NCBI RefSeq assembly: GCF_014641735.1
Contig: NZ_BMIH01000001.1
Span: 372,001-436,000 of the forward strand
From: Sphingomonas metalli
GTDB lineage: Bacteria > Pseudomonadota > Alphaproteobacteria > Sphingomonadales > Sphingomonadaceae
Reading direction: 5' to 3'
DNA: 64,000 nt
Notes under the pieces: generated by a model
What the model was told of the DNA's origin: nothing
Databases searched by the model: none
What the model saw: only the letters and a program-made list of their open reading frames with translations
Shown here: one piece after another, positions 55,131 to 63,903 of the stretch
Numbering within the stretch: position 1 is the stretch's first letter
Layout: each line of letters begins with the position of its first letter
Made by a program: the position numbers and the translations under genes

Positions 55131-56552
55131 TCAAAGGCTCCCCGCTGCCTCGCGGGCGACCGCGACATCGTCGAACGGCAGCACCAGATCGCCGACGATC
55201 TGCCCCTGCTCATGCCCCTTGCCCGCGATCAGCACGATGTCGGTCGGGCCGGCATCGTGGATCGCCGCCGCGATCGCCTCGCGCCGGTCGCCGATCTCGA
55301 TCGCTCCGCGCGCGCCGCGCAGCACCTCCGCCCGGATCGCGCGCGGATCCTCGCTGCGGGGATTGTCGTCGGTCACGATCACGCGGTCGGCATGATGCGC
55401 CGCGACCTGCCCCATCGTCTCGCGTTTGCCCAGGTCGCGATCGCCGCCCGCGCCGAATACCACGATCAGCCGTCCGCCGGCGTGGGGCTTCAGCGCCGCG
55501 ATCGCCGCTTCCAGCGCATCGGGCGTGTGCGCATAGTCGACATAGACGGGTGCACCGCTCGCGGCGATCGCGGCGCGCTCCAGCCGTCCCCGGACGGGTT
55601 GCAGACGCGCCAGCGCCGACAGCGTTGCCGCCGTCTCTCCGCCGGTCGCGATCACCAGTCCCGCGGCCACCAGCGCATTGGCCGCCTGATAGGCGCCGAT
55701 CAACGGCAGGCGCACCTGGTGGGTCGCCCCCTCCGCCTCGATCGTCAGCCCCTGGCCGAGCAGGGTCGGCTCGCGTCCGACCAGTCGCAGCGACGTACCC
55801 CGCTCGCCGACCGTCATCACCCGGTTGCCGCGCGCCTGCGCAAGATCGAACACGCGACCCGATTCGGCGTCGTCCGCCCAGATCACCGCGGTGCCGTCCG
55901 GGCAGAGCACTTCGGAGAAGAGTCGCAGCTTCGCAGTCAGATAGGCGCCCATGTCGCCATGATAGTCGAGATGGTCGCGCGACAGGTTGGTGAAGGCCGC
56001 CGCGGCCACGCGCAGCCCCTCGGTGCGATATTGCGTCAGCCCGTGGCTCGACGCCTCGAAGGCGAGATGCGTCACCCCCTCCCGCGCCAGCCCGGCGACG
56101 TTCGACAGGAAGGTGACGACATCGGGGGTGGTCAGCCCGGTCGTGACCCGCTCGTCGGCGGTGGTGACGCCGAGCGTGCCGATCGACGCGGCATGATGCC
56201 CCGCCATCCGCCAGAGCTGCCGGGTCATTTCCACCACGGAGGTCTTGCCGTTGGTGCCGGTGACCGCCACCGCCGTCTCGGGGAACGGCGCAAAGAAGCG
56301 TGCGGCCAGCCGGGCGAAGGCGGCGCGCGGCTCCTCGTCGGCGATGTGGAGCGCCCCGGTCACCCGCGCCTCGGGCCGCGCGACGATCGCGATGGCGCCC
56401 GCGCGCACCGCCTCGTCGATGAAGTCCTCGCCGTTGACACGAGCGCCGCGGAACGCGCCGAAGACGGTGCCGGGGGCGACCTTGCGATGGTCGATCGCAA
56501 ACCCCGTCACCGCGCGATCGTCATGGCTGTCGGTCAGGTGACCCAGCTTCAT
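55131..56552 (-). CDS. murE: UDP-MurNAc-L-Ala-D-Glu--meso-diaminopimelate ligase
   Basis: 473 aa from ATG 56552. ATP-binding VAVTGTNGKTSVVEM, SSHGLTQYR, FTNLSRDHLDYHG, VYVDYAHTPDALE and VFGAGGDRDLGKR. The DNPR motif (VTDDNPRSEDP), which selects meso-diaminopimelate over lysine, is present, so the cell wall is of the meso-DAP type, as expected for a Gram-negative. Start lies 10 bp after the ftsI stop. Confidence 0.96.
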   Translation of the reverse strand: MKLGHLTDSHDDRAVTGFAIDHRKVAPGTVFGAFRGARVNGEDFIDEAVRAGAIAIVARPEARVTGALHIADEEPRAAFARLAARFFAPFPETAVAVTGTNGKTSVVEMTRQLWRMAGHHAASIGTLGVTTADERVTTGLTTPDVVTFLSNVAGLAREGVTHLAFEASSHGLTQYRTEGLRVAAAAFTNLSRDHLDYHGDMGAYLTAKLRLFSEVLCPDGTAVIWADDAESGRVFDLAQARGNRVMTVGERGTSLRLVGREPTLLGQGLTIEAEGATHQVRLPLIGAYQAANALVAAGLVIATGGETAATLSALARLQPVRGRLERAAIAASGAPVYVDYAHTPDALEAAIAALKPHAGGRLIVVFGAGGDRDLGKRETMGQVAAHHADRVIVTDDNPRSEDPRAIRAEVLRGARGAIEIGDRREAIAAAIHDAGPTDIVLIAGKGHEQGQIVGDLVLPFDDVAVAREAAGSL

Positions 56553-56562
56553 GACGCGATGC

Positions 56563-58278
56563 TCAATTGTCGTTCGCCGGCTTGGCGCTGGGATCCTGCC
56601 ACAGGGTGGGCACGATGTCGGACACGTCGATGTCCCGGTTCTCGTCCGGCACGACGCCCAGCATCGCGCCCACGCGCGAGATGGTGCGCCCGACCACGGG
56701 GGCGGCATTCCAGGCAGCGGTTTTCCACCCGAAAGTCTCCTTCGTTCCCAGGGGCGAGTCGAGCATGGCCAGCACCACATAGCGCGGCTGGTCCATCGGG
56801 AAAGCCGCCGCGAAGGTCGCGACGTTGCGCGACCGGTCGTAGCCGCCTGCCACCGCGGCCTCGGCGGTGCCGGTCTTGCCGCCGACGCGATAGCCGGGCG
56901 CGTCGCCCTTCCGCCCGGTGCCGCGCTGCACGATCAGGCGCAGCATCTGCCGCATCCGCGCGCTGGTGCCCTCGCTGATCACCCGCCGTCCCGCCGGCGC
57001 CTGGCCCGGCTCGACCTTCAGCAGCGTCGCCGGCCGCCAGATCCCGCCATTGACCAGCGCCGCATAGGCCGAGGCGAGGTGCAGCGGGGTCACTGCGATG
57101 CCATGGCCATAGGCGGTCGTCATCGTCGTCGTACGCGCCCAATAGCCCGGCCAGAGCGGCCGCCCCTTCTCGCGCAGCTCGATATCGGGCTTGGTGTCGA
57201 AGCCGAACTTGCGGAACATCGCCTGCATCCGCTCCGGCCCGACCTCATCGGCGATCCGGGCGGTCGCGACGTTCGACGAGTAGATCAGCGTCTCGGCCAT
57301 GTTCAGCCAGCGCTTCGGATCGCCCCGCTCGTCATGGATCGTGAAACGCCCGACCTGCAGCGGATGCGTCGCGTCGAACCGGCGCTGGAAGGAGGTGACG
57401 ACGCCGTTCTCCATCGCGGTGGCGACGGTGATCGGCTTGAAGGTCGAGCCCAGCTCGAACACGCTCTGCGTGGTGATGTTGCGCAGCTCTTCGCTGCCGG
57501 CCATGCCGACCCGATTGGGATTGAAGGTCGGCAGCGACACCATCGCGATCACCTCGCCGGTGTCGACGTCCAGCACGATCCCGCCCGCCCCGCGCGCGGA
57601 GAAGGTCGCCATCGCGCGACCGAGCTCGCTCTCCAGCGCCGCCTGCACGCGGGTGTCGAGCGACAGGGCGACCGGCCGGCCGGCGGTGGCGGGGTTGGCC
57701 AGCCGCTCGTCGAGCACCCGCTCCATTCCGCTCATCCCGTGCCCGTCGGTCGACAGGAAGCCCAGCGCGTGCGCCGCCATCGTGCCCTGCGGATAGAGGC
57801 GCTGCGTCTCGCGCGCGAAGACCAATGCCGGCTCGCCCAGCGCGTTGACCTGCTCGACCAGCGCCGGGCTGGCGCGGCGCTGCAGATAGGTGAAGGACAC
57901 GTCCTTGGTCAGCTGGCGGTAGAACCAGGCCTGGTCGCCGCGATCGGGCATCAGCGCGGCAAGCCGGGCCGCGATCTCCATCGGGTCGCCGATAAGCTTC
58001 TTGGGGTGGACCGCGATCGTCCAGGCGTCGATCGTCCGCGCCAGCGGCGCGCCGTTGCGGTCGACGATGTCGCCGCGTGCCGCGAGCGCCGCCGCCCGCG
58101 CCTCCGCCTCCGAACCCGAAAAGGCCGCGAGCATCGCCAGCCGTCCGAGCACCAGCAGCACCGCCGCCGCGAACAGCAGCATCATCATCATCAACCGCAT
58201 ATGCGCGGTCGCGACCAGCTGATGCCGGGCCTGTGCGCTGCCGCGATGCGCGACCGGACGGGCGACGAGCGTCGTCAA
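56563..58278 (-). CDS. ftsI: penicillin-binding protein 3 (FtsI), septal transpeptidase
   Basis: 571 aa. The TTG start overlaps the ftsL stop (TTGA). One membrane helix (MMMMLLFAAAVLLVLGRLAML), then the PBP dimerisation domain (ARGDIVDRNGAPLART) and the transpeptidase domain with SxxK as GSTFKPIT (about residue 285), SxN as YSSNVATA (about 340) and KTG as GGKTGTAEAA (about 465). It forms septal cross-links together with FtsW. No truncation. Confidence 0.95.
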   Translation of the reverse strand: MTTLVARPVAHRGSAQARHQLVATAHMRLMMMMLLFAAAVLLVLGRLAMLAAFSGSEAEARAAALAARGDIVDRNGAPLARTIDAWTIAVHPKKLIGDPMEIAARLAALMPDRGDQAWFYRQLTKDVSFTYLQRRASPALVEQVNALGEPALVFARETQRLYPQGTMAAHALGFLSTDGHGMSGMERVLDERLANPATAGRPVALSLDTRVQAALESELGRAMATFSARGAGGIVLDVDTGEVIAMVSLPTFNPNRVGMAGSEELRNITTQSVFELGSTFKPITVATAMENGVVTSFQRRFDATHPLQVGRFTIHDERGDPKRWLNMAETLIYSSNVATARIADEVGPERMQAMFRKFGFDTKPDIELREKGRPLWPGYWARTTTMTTAYGHGIAVTPLHLASAYAALVNGGIWRPATLLKVEPGQAPAGRRVISEGTSARMRQMLRLIVQRGTGRKGDAPGYRVGGKTGTAEAAVAGGYDRSRNVATFAAAFPMDQPRYVVLAMLDSPLGTKETFGWKTAAWNAAPVVGRTISRVGAMLGVVPDENRDIDVSDIVPTLWQDPSAKPANDN

Positions 58279-58904
58279 CGTTTCGGGCCCGCCTCGGTGC
58301 GGGCGCCGGACAGGATCGCGCCGAGCGTCGAATCGGACAGGAGCTTACGATCAAGGGCGGCCACCGCCTCCGGCCGGACCTTCGCCACCGCGGCCGCGGC
58401 GCGGACCACGGCGATGTCGGTCGCCCGGGTCGAGACCGGCGTCGACACCGCCGCGACCTTGGCGACGGTGGCCGCCGCGACCGCGGCGACGGCGGCGCGT
58501 GGCGCGTCGGCGGCGACCAGCGTCATGGCGCGAACGGGCTGGCCCGTCCCCGACGGCACGACCAGCGCCGCCTGACGCAGACCCTGCGACGGCGCACCCG
58601 GCAGCGGCGCGGACACGTCGACCGAGGCGAGCGCCGCCTCGTCGCTGACGAACTGACCCGCGACGGGGGCCGTCAGCGCCAGCGTGTCGCCGTTCCACTT
58701 CTCGAGCTGGACGAGGTTCGCACGCGTGTCGAACTCCGTCTCCAGCGCACGGATGTCGCGCTCCGCCGCGGCGATGCGGCGGTTGACCAGATCGAGCTTC
58801 TTGCGCTCGCCGGCGACGTGCAGCGACACGAGGTAGAAGCCGAGGACCGCGGCCACGCAACCGCCGAACCAGCCGATCCCCCGCAACCGATACGCCGCCG
58901 TCAT
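58275..58904 (-). CDS. ftsL: cell division protein FtsL, extended form
   Basis: 209 aa from ATG 58904 (GGAG 9 bases upstream). One membrane helix [20 protein letters not shown] (about residues 10-30), then a leucine-zipper-like helix [26 protein letters not shown] and the FtsL motif LVQLEKWN. FtsL is usually 100-120 aa. Here a further 115 residues of Ala/Val-rich sequence follow ([18 protein letters not shown]), ending in [22 protein letters not shown]. Position between rsmH and ftsI is the standard one. Confidence 0.85.
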   Translation of the reverse strand: MTAAYRLRGIGWFGGCVAAVLGFYLVSLHVAGERKKLDLVNRRIAAAERDIRALETEFDTRANLVQLEKWNGDTLALTAPVAGQFVSDEAALASVDVSAPLPGAPSQGLRQAALVVPSGTGQPVRAMTLVAADAPRAAVAAVAAATVAKVAAVSTPVSTRATDIAVVRAAAAVAKVRPEAVAALDRKLLSDSTLGAILSGARTEAGPKR

Positions 58905-59872
58905 AGTCCTGTCTCCTGCTGCCACGCCGGGGCCGCCGTGCGCCGTGCCGTCCTGAGGGTCGCGGAGCGTGCGCGGGGATTGCCCGCCACCTCCGCCTCG
59001 CCGGCCCGCACCGCGCGGCCGACCGAATCGAAACTGGGTGCCGCGCCCGCACTGGCCTGCGGCAGATGACGCGAGCCTGAAGGGGCGCCGCCGGACCGGT
59101 CACGCAGGAAGCGCTTCACCATCCGGTCCTCCAGGCTGTGGAAGGTCACCACCGCCAGCCGACCGCCCGGCTTCAGCACGCGCTCCGCCGCGGCGAGCCC
59201 TTCCGCCAGCTCGTCCAGCTCGCGGTTTACATGGATGCGGATCGCCTGGAAGGTGCGGGTCGCCGGATCCTTCTTGTCATGCGGCTTGTGCCCCAGCGCG
59301 CGGCGCACGACGGCCGCCAGCTCGGCGGTGCGGGCCAGCGGGCGCGCCGCAACGATCGCCCGTGCGATCCGGCGCGACTTGGGCTCGTCGCCATAGCGGT
59401 AGATGACGTCGGCGATCGCGTCCTCGTCGGCCTCGTTCAGGAAGTCGGCGGCGCTCTGCCCTTCCTGGCTCATCCGCATGTCGAGCGGACCGTCCGACTG
59501 GAAGGAGAAGCCGCGCCCCGCCTGGTCGAGCTGCATCGACGAGACGCCGATATCCATCGTCACCCCGTCGACCTGCGCCGCGCCCAGTTCCGCCAGCGCA
59601 CTCTCCATGGTCGAGAAATCGGCATGGATCAACGTCAGCCCGTCGATCGCCTGCGCGCGTCCGGCGGCGATCGCGTCGGGATCGCGGTCGAATGCGATCA
59701 CCCGCGCGCCGCGCGCCAGCATGGCGCGGCTGTAGCCGCCCGCGCCGAAGGTCGCATCGACCATCGTCTCGCCGGGCCGGGGCGCCAGCGCGTCCACCAC
59801 CTCCGCGCCGAGCACCGGGATGTGCGGCACGGCCGGGGATTTCCGGGGATCGGTCGCCATCGCGTCCATCAC
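58901..59872 (-). CDS. rsmH: 16S rRNA (cytosine1402-N4)-methyltransferase
   Basis: 323 aa. GTG start 59872 overlaps the mraZ stop (GTGA); an ATG follows directly at 59869. Methylates N4 of C1402 in 16S rRNA with SAM. Signatures: [36 protein letters not shown] (SAM site), [71 protein letters not shown]. Stop overlaps the ftsL start. Confidence 0.95.
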   Translation of the reverse strand: MMDAMATDPRKSPAVPHIPVLGAEVVDALAPRPGETMVDATFGAGGYSRAMLARGARVIAFDRDPDAIAAGRAQAIDGLTLIHADFSTMESALAELGAAQVDGVTMDIGVSSMQLDQAGRGFSFQSDGPLDMRMSQEGQSAADFLNEADEDAIADVIYRYGDEPKSRRIARAIVAARPLARTAELAAVVRRALGHKPHDKKDPATRTFQAIRIHVNRELDELAEGLAAAERVLKPGGRLAVVTFHSLEDRMVKRFLRDRSGGAPSGSRHLPQASAGAAPSFDSVGRAVRAGEAEVAGNPRARSATLRTARRTAAPAWQQETGL

Positions 59873-60366
59873 AGGGCTATCCCCTTCTGCGCCATGTGAA
59901 ACTGCGCCATCGCCTTCACTACACGCGGCATGTCCGGCGTGTCGATCAGCGTCCGGGGGTCCCAGATCTCGATATAGTCGAGCACGCCGTAGAAAAAGGC
60001 GTGCTCGCCGATGCCCGCATAGAAGCGCGGAAAGGCGGGCATGATGAAACGGCCCGAGCCGTCGAACGGCACCGCCTCGCCGGACGCGGCCGCGCGCTTG
60101 ATATTATAGTCGAACTCACCGTCCGGCGCGGTATTCTCCGCCTCGCGCTTGTCGAGCTGCGCGGCGAGGATATCGAGATAGCCGGGATCATAGGCGATCA
60201 GGCACGGGTTCTTCTGGTGCGCGCCGATCACGATCGTACCGCCCGTCTTGCCATCGGCCTTGGGGGCATTGGCGGCGAGCGTCGTGCGCAGGGCAGACGG
60301 TATGGCGACCCGTCCCTTGTCATCGACAAGACCGATGCCATCGCCCTGATATCGCCCCCTTGTCAC
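59869..60366 (-). CDS. mraZ: transcriptional regulator MraZ
   Basis: 165 aa from GTG 60366, with GGAG 7 bases upstream; the frame extends further up but without conserved sequence. Two AbrB-like halves each carry the D-x-x-x-R motif: [14 protein letters not shown] (about residue 13) and [14 protein letters not shown] (about 105). MraZ forms an octameric or higher ring and represses the dcw operon by binding GGG-type repeats upstream. First gene of the dcw cluster. Confidence 0.92.
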   Translation of the reverse strand: MTRGRYQGDGIGLVDDKGRVAIPSALRTTLAANAPKADGKTGGTIVIGAHQKNPCLIAYDPGYLDILAAQLDKREAENTAPDGEFDYNIKRAAASGEAVPFDGSGRFIMPAFPRFYAGIGEHAFFYGVLDYIEIWDPRTLIDTPDMPRVVKAMAQFHMAQKGIAL

Positions 60367-60493
60367 GCGCCAACTCCAGCCCCTTCCGGCACGCCCGGTC
60401 CCATCGCGGAAAGCAGCTATCGCCACGCTCCACGCCAGAACACACCCATCGGAGATCGCCCCGGAAGTTAACCTGCACGTACCATCCGCGACT

Positions 60494-60528
60494 TGGGCTC
60501 GCAACGGGATTTTTGGGGATTTGAGGGG
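60494..60528. promoter_or_regulatory. candidate MraZ-binding box array
   Basis: GGG(G) runs at 60495, 60506, 60515 and 60525 (TGGGC, CGGGA, TGGGG, AGGGG) with 9-11 bp spacing, about 130-160 bp upstream of mraZ on the opposite strand. MraZ boxes are TGGGN repeats with 5 bp between. Spacing fits; two boxes have a non-T first base. Confidence 0.45.
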
Positions 60529-60856
60529 AAATACGGTGATCGCGCGGCAGGTCGAGGGATCTCGCGGTCACGCCCTTGTCGCGTCGCGGGACGGGTCCGC
60601 GACGCGAGCGTCAAAGCTGTTTCAGATCAGGAATATCGCCGCCGCCGCGGCACTCCGGACCCCGGAGCACGGGCGAGCACGCCATCGAGTCGGCAGGCGA
60701 TTTTTCGGGAATTCACGCGCTTTGAAGCTTAATTCGCCACGGGGGATCGTCGCCCCGGCATACGCCGGGGCGCCGGGCGGTCCTTTCCTCGCGCTATAGC
60801 TGGAGATCCCAGCCTGCGCTGGGATGACGATCGCTTCTGAGCGGATATGGCGCGGT
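60505..60856. other. gap between mraZ control region and the PEP-CTERM gene
   Basis: No gene is supported. The PEP-CTERM-proximal part (60746-60833) is a dispersed palindrome: GCCCCGGCATACGCCGGGGC forms one hairpin and AGATCCCAGCCTGCGCTGGG another, the second being the common CGTCATCCCAGC repeat type. The rest should hold the dcw promoter. Confidence 0.45.
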
Positions 60857-61777
60857 TTAGCGCGATTTCGCAAACCGACGGCGGCGCTGGCGCGTCGCGC
60901 CGCTGACCAGCACGAAGCCCGTCAGCATCAGCGCCCAGCTGCCCGGTTCCGGCACCGATGAGACCGGTGCGACATCGGTCAGGAATTGCCCCGAGGCCGA
61001 GGTCATCGTCACGTTTGTCGGCAGCGCGAAGCGAAGCGTCGCGGTGTTGCCCAGATCGGCCAAGCCGGACTGCGATCCGTCGCCGAGCGCCCTGGCGAGT
61101 GCCCGCAGGGTGAAGATCACGTGCGTGCTCCAGCTGTCGCCCGTGAAGGAGACCTTGCCACGGACGATCGCCTCATCGGCGGAGCGCGCGGTGTAGCTGA
61201 TGCTGCCCTTCGCCGTCCGGTCTGTCAGATCGGCGAAACTGGTGCCACTGAAGCTGAAGCTGGTTCGGGCGGGCTCGTTGGGCTCGCTGAACGAACCGCT
61301 CGCGATCCAGCTACCCGTTCCGGCAAAGCTGCCGTGCAGCCCCATCTCGAAGTCGAAGCTGGACACCGTATCTGCACCCGCACCCGCTGCGGTGAAGATC
61401 AGATCGTCCTCAAGGCTCGCCTCCGCCCGGACAGAGCTGTTCGCATAGCCCTCAGGGCCGGCGCCCTTATCGGTCACCGATGCGCCGAGCTTGCCGTGCG
61501 CGAGGTCGACATAGGCAGAGGCGGTCGTAGCCGGATTGGTGACGGTGGGAAGATCGATGCGCGAGGGCTTCGCACCATAGGCGCGCGATGTCTGCTCTCC
61601 GTTACTGGATCCAAACACACCATAATCGCTGCGGACGAGCCGATCCTGTTTGTAGAAGACGCCCTTCGTGCCGTAATAATCCGTCTCGACTTCGGTCCAG
61701 AGGAACGTCCCCGCCATGGCCGGTGCGGCCGCACCGGCTAGAAGCAGCGCAACAGCAACTTGAGCAAAGATCTTCAT
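60857..61777 (-). CDS. PEP-CTERM sorted exported protein
   Basis: 306 aa from ATG 61777 (GGAG 9 bases upstream). Signal peptide MKIFAQVAVALLLAGAAAPAMA, a Ser/Thr/Gly-rich beta-type body (about residues 23-270) and the C-terminal sorting signal VPEPGSWALMLTGFVLVSGA followed by RQRRRR. This is the PEPxxWA variant common in sphingomonads, processed by an exosortase. Likely a surface or exopolysaccharide-associated protein. No conserved enzymatic motif seen. The exosortase gene is not in the window. Confidence 0.85.
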   Translation of the reverse strand: MKIFAQVAVALLLAGAAAPAMAGTFLWTEVETDYYGTKGVFYKQDRLVRSDYGVFGSSNGEQTSRAYGAKPSRIDLPTVTNPATTASAYVDLAHGKLGASVTDKGAGPEGYANSSVRAEASLEDDLIFTAAGAGADTVSSFDFEMGLHGSFAGTGSWIASGSFSEPNEPARTSFSFSGTSFADLTDRTAKGSISYTARSADEAIVRGKVSFTGDSWSTHVIFTLRALARALGDGSQSGLADLGNTATLRFALPTNVTMTSASGQFLTDVAPVSSVPEPGSWALMLTGFVLVSGATRQRRRRFAKSR

Positions 61778-61967
61778 GATGTCGGCTCCGGGTCGCCGCA
61801 CCATGCTGCGGCGCAGCGCAGGTAATCTGGATCAACATACCTCGCCAAGCGCGGGCTTTAGGATCCATCGGAACAACGCACTGAAACGGGACAATGGACG
61901 GAGCCGCAAGGCCGGCATTTCCACGCCCTGTAGGGACGCGGCCGCCAGTTGGCCCCGTCACCCTCGC

Positions 61968-62258
61968 CTAGCGCGACGGAGTCGTGGCAGGCAGAGCGAG
62001 GTTGGCGCTGCTCGGCGCGACGCCCATTTCGGCGAGTGGTTCGCCCGATCCCATCGGCGCGGCATCGTTGGTCGAAGCGATCTCGGCGACCAAATTCGCT
62101 TGGGCGGACCCGGCAACGGGCGCCTCGCGGGTCGCGCTGCTGATGATCGCGCTGGCGATCGCGATCAGCACCACCACCGCCAACAGGCCGATCACGCCGA
62201 CCTTGATGCGCTGGATCGGCTGGGAAGGTTCAGGCCGAACGTCCATCTGGTCCGACAA
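61968..62258 (-). CDS. small single-span membrane protein
   Basis: 96 aa: a Pro/Gln-rich, charged N-terminus (about residues 1-20), one membrane helix VGVIGLLAVVVLIAIASAII, then an Ala/Ser/Pro-rich periplasmic tail. No family recognised. It starts 24 bp after the cysteine synthase stop on the same strand and is probably cotranscribed. Confidence 0.6.
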   Translation of the reverse strand: MSDQMDVRPEPSQPIQRIKVGVIGLLAVVVLIAIASAIISSATREAPVAGSAQANLVAEIASTNDAAPMGSGEPLAEMGVAPSSANLALPATTPSR

Positions 62259-62282
62259 ACATAACCATTCGTCGTGCCGGTC

Positions 62283-63275
62283 TCAACCCCCGCGCGGGAA
62301 CGCCGGCTCCACCAGCCCCTTTTCCTGCCGCCAGGACGGGTTGTGGAGCGTCGAGAGATAGCGGAAGCCGGTGTCGCACAGGATGGTCGCGACGCGGCTT
62401 CCCTCGCCCAGCCGCCGCGCCAGCGCGACCGCCCCCGCGACATTGATCCCGGAGGACAGCCCCAGGCACAGCCCCTCCTCGTCGAGCAGCCGCCGCACCC
62501 AATAATAGCCCTCGTCGTCGCCGACACGGAACTGGGTGTCGATCGGCGCGCCCTCCAGATTGGCGGTGATCCGCCCCTGCCCGATCCCCTCAGCGACCGA
62601 CGAGCCCTCGGCCTTGAGCTCGCCGTGCTCGTAGTAGTTGAACAGCGCCGCGCCGTGCGGGTCGGTCAGGGCGATCACCACCGATTCATCGTGCGCCTTC
62701 AGTCCCATGCCGACACCGGCGAGCGTTCCGCCGGTGCCCGCGGCGCAGGTGAAGCCGTCGATCCGACCCTCCATCTGCGTCCAGATCTCCTCGGCCGTGC
62801 CGGTGATATGGGCGCGGCGATTGGCGATGTTGTCGAACTGGTTGGCCCAGATCGCGCCCGGCGTCTCCTCGGCGATGCGCCGCGACGTATGCACGAAGTG
62901 GCAGGGGCTCGAATAGGGTGCCGCCGCCACCAGCACCAGCTCCGCCCCCAGCGCGCGCAGCGTGTCCATCTTCTCGCGGCTCTGCGTCTCGGGCATCACG
63001 ATGATCGTGCGATAGCCCTTGGCGTTGGCGACCAGCGCCAGGCCGATCCCCGTATTGCCCGCCGTGCCCTCCACGATCGTGCCGCCGGGCTGCAACGCGC
63101 CCTGCCGTTCGGCCTCCTCGACGATCGACAGCGCCGCCCGGTCCTTCACCGAAGCGCCGGGATTGGCGAACTCGCACTTGCCGAAGATATGGGCGCCGGC
63201 CTCGGCGCTCGGCCCCTTGAGCCGGACGAGCGGCGTATGGCCGATGAGCGAAAGCGTGTCGGGGACGATGGGCAT
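62283..63275 (-). CDS. cysK: cysteine synthase (PLP-dependent)
   Basis: 330 aa from ATG 63275; a GTG three codons earlier is also possible. Makes cysteine from O-acetylserine and sulfide. The PLP lysine is in NPGASVKDRAALS (about residue 42), the substrate loop in EGTAGNTGIG, the phosphate-binding loop in AAGTGGTLAG. The C-terminal half (SREKMDTLRALGAELVLV before it) follows the CysK pattern rather than CBS; no CBS domain. A small membrane protein follows. Confidence 0.85.
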   Translation of the reverse strand: MPIVPDTLSLIGHTPLVRLKGPSAEAGAHIFGKCEFANPGASVKDRAALSIVEEAERQGALQPGGTIVEGTAGNTGIGLALVANAKGYRTIIVMPETQSREKMDTLRALGAELVLVAAAPYSSPCHFVHTSRRIAEETPGAIWANQFDNIANRRAHITGTAEEIWTQMEGRIDGFTCAAGTGGTLAGVGMGLKAHDESVVIALTDPHGAALFNYYEHGELKAEGSSVAEGIGQGRITANLEGAPIDTQFRVGDDEGYYWVRRLLDEEGLCLGLSSGINVAGAVALARRLGEGSRVATILCDTGFRYLSTLHNPSWRQEKGLVEPAFPRGG

Positions 63276-63355
63276 GTCCGCCACATAGGCAGCCGGGCAC
63301 GGCGGGCCAAGCGACGCGCGCTTGATCGCACAGAAGCGCGGCTTTGCCGGACAAT

Positions 63356-63372
63356 TTTGCTATTGCAGCAAA
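63356..63372. promoter_or_regulatory. inverted repeat TTTGCT-N5-AGCAAA
   Basis: A 17 bp palindrome between the divergent cysK and lipoprotein genes, 81 bp from the cysK ATG and 47 bp from the lipoprotein ATG. Operator-like; the regulator is unknown. Confidence 0.4.
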
Positions 63373-63418
63373 CGATGTCTTGACGCTGTAACGCGCAGCG
63401 GCGAAGCGCATCCGCGCT

Positions 63419-63802
63419 ATGACGAAGCTCTCCCTCCTCATCCTCACCCCGCTGCTCGCGCTCGGCGCCTGCAACTCGCAGCCCTCGCAGCCCGAGGTGG
63501 TCGTGACCAACCCCGACCCGCTGCAGAACAAGCTGGCCACCGCGCCGAAGGCCGAGCTGCCGCCCGCGATCCGCGCCGACAAGTCGCTGCGCTGCGGCGA
63601 CGGTTCGCTCGTGGCGATCACCTTCTTCCAGGGCGACAAGCAGATCATGCTGCGCGCCCCGGCCAAGGCCGATCCGATCAAGCTCGTCGCGCCCGAGGCC
63701 GGCAAGCCCTATGTCGGCGAGAATGGCACCACCGTCTCGGGCGACGAGAAGAGCGTGAAGGTGACGTTGCCGGGCAAGTCCGCGCTGACCTGCCACGACT
63801 GA
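63419..63802 (+). CDS. putative lipoprotein, MliC-like core
   Basis: 127 aa. Lipobox LALGAC (Cys near residue 18), a linker NSQPSQPEVVVTNPD, then SLRCGDGSLVAITFFQGDKQIML ... PYVGENGTTVSGDEKSVKVTL and a final Cys in LTCHD. The C-x-D-G-x-x-V/I-x-F opening, Y-x-x-x-x-x-x-V-S-G and terminal Cys resemble MliC lysozyme inhibitors, as in the lipoprotein at 23.3-24.1 kb, but the match is weaker. Followed by an intrinsic terminator. Confidence 0.7.
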   Translation: MTKLSLLILTPLLALGACNSQPSQPEVVVTNPDPLQNKLATAPKAELPPAIRADKSLRCGDGSLVAITFFQGDKQIMLRAPAKADPIKLVAPEAGKPYVGENGTTVSGDEKSVKVTLPGKSALTCHD

Positions 63803-63856
63803 CGATCCCGGCCGTCGCCGCGCACCTTCGCGGCACCGGCCGACCGGACCCACATC

Positions 63857-63891
63857 ATACCCGTCCGGAGGATGCTCCGGACGGGTATTTT
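63857..63891 (+). terminator. intrinsic terminator of the lipoprotein gene
   Basis: A perfect 13 bp stem (ATACCCGTCCGGA, 63857-63869, with TCCGGACGGGTAT, 63876-63888), six-base loop GGATGC, then TTTT. It lies 54 bp after the stop. The clearest rho-independent terminator in the window. Confidence 0.9.
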
Positions 63892-63903
63892 CTCGCCCGC
63901 CTC

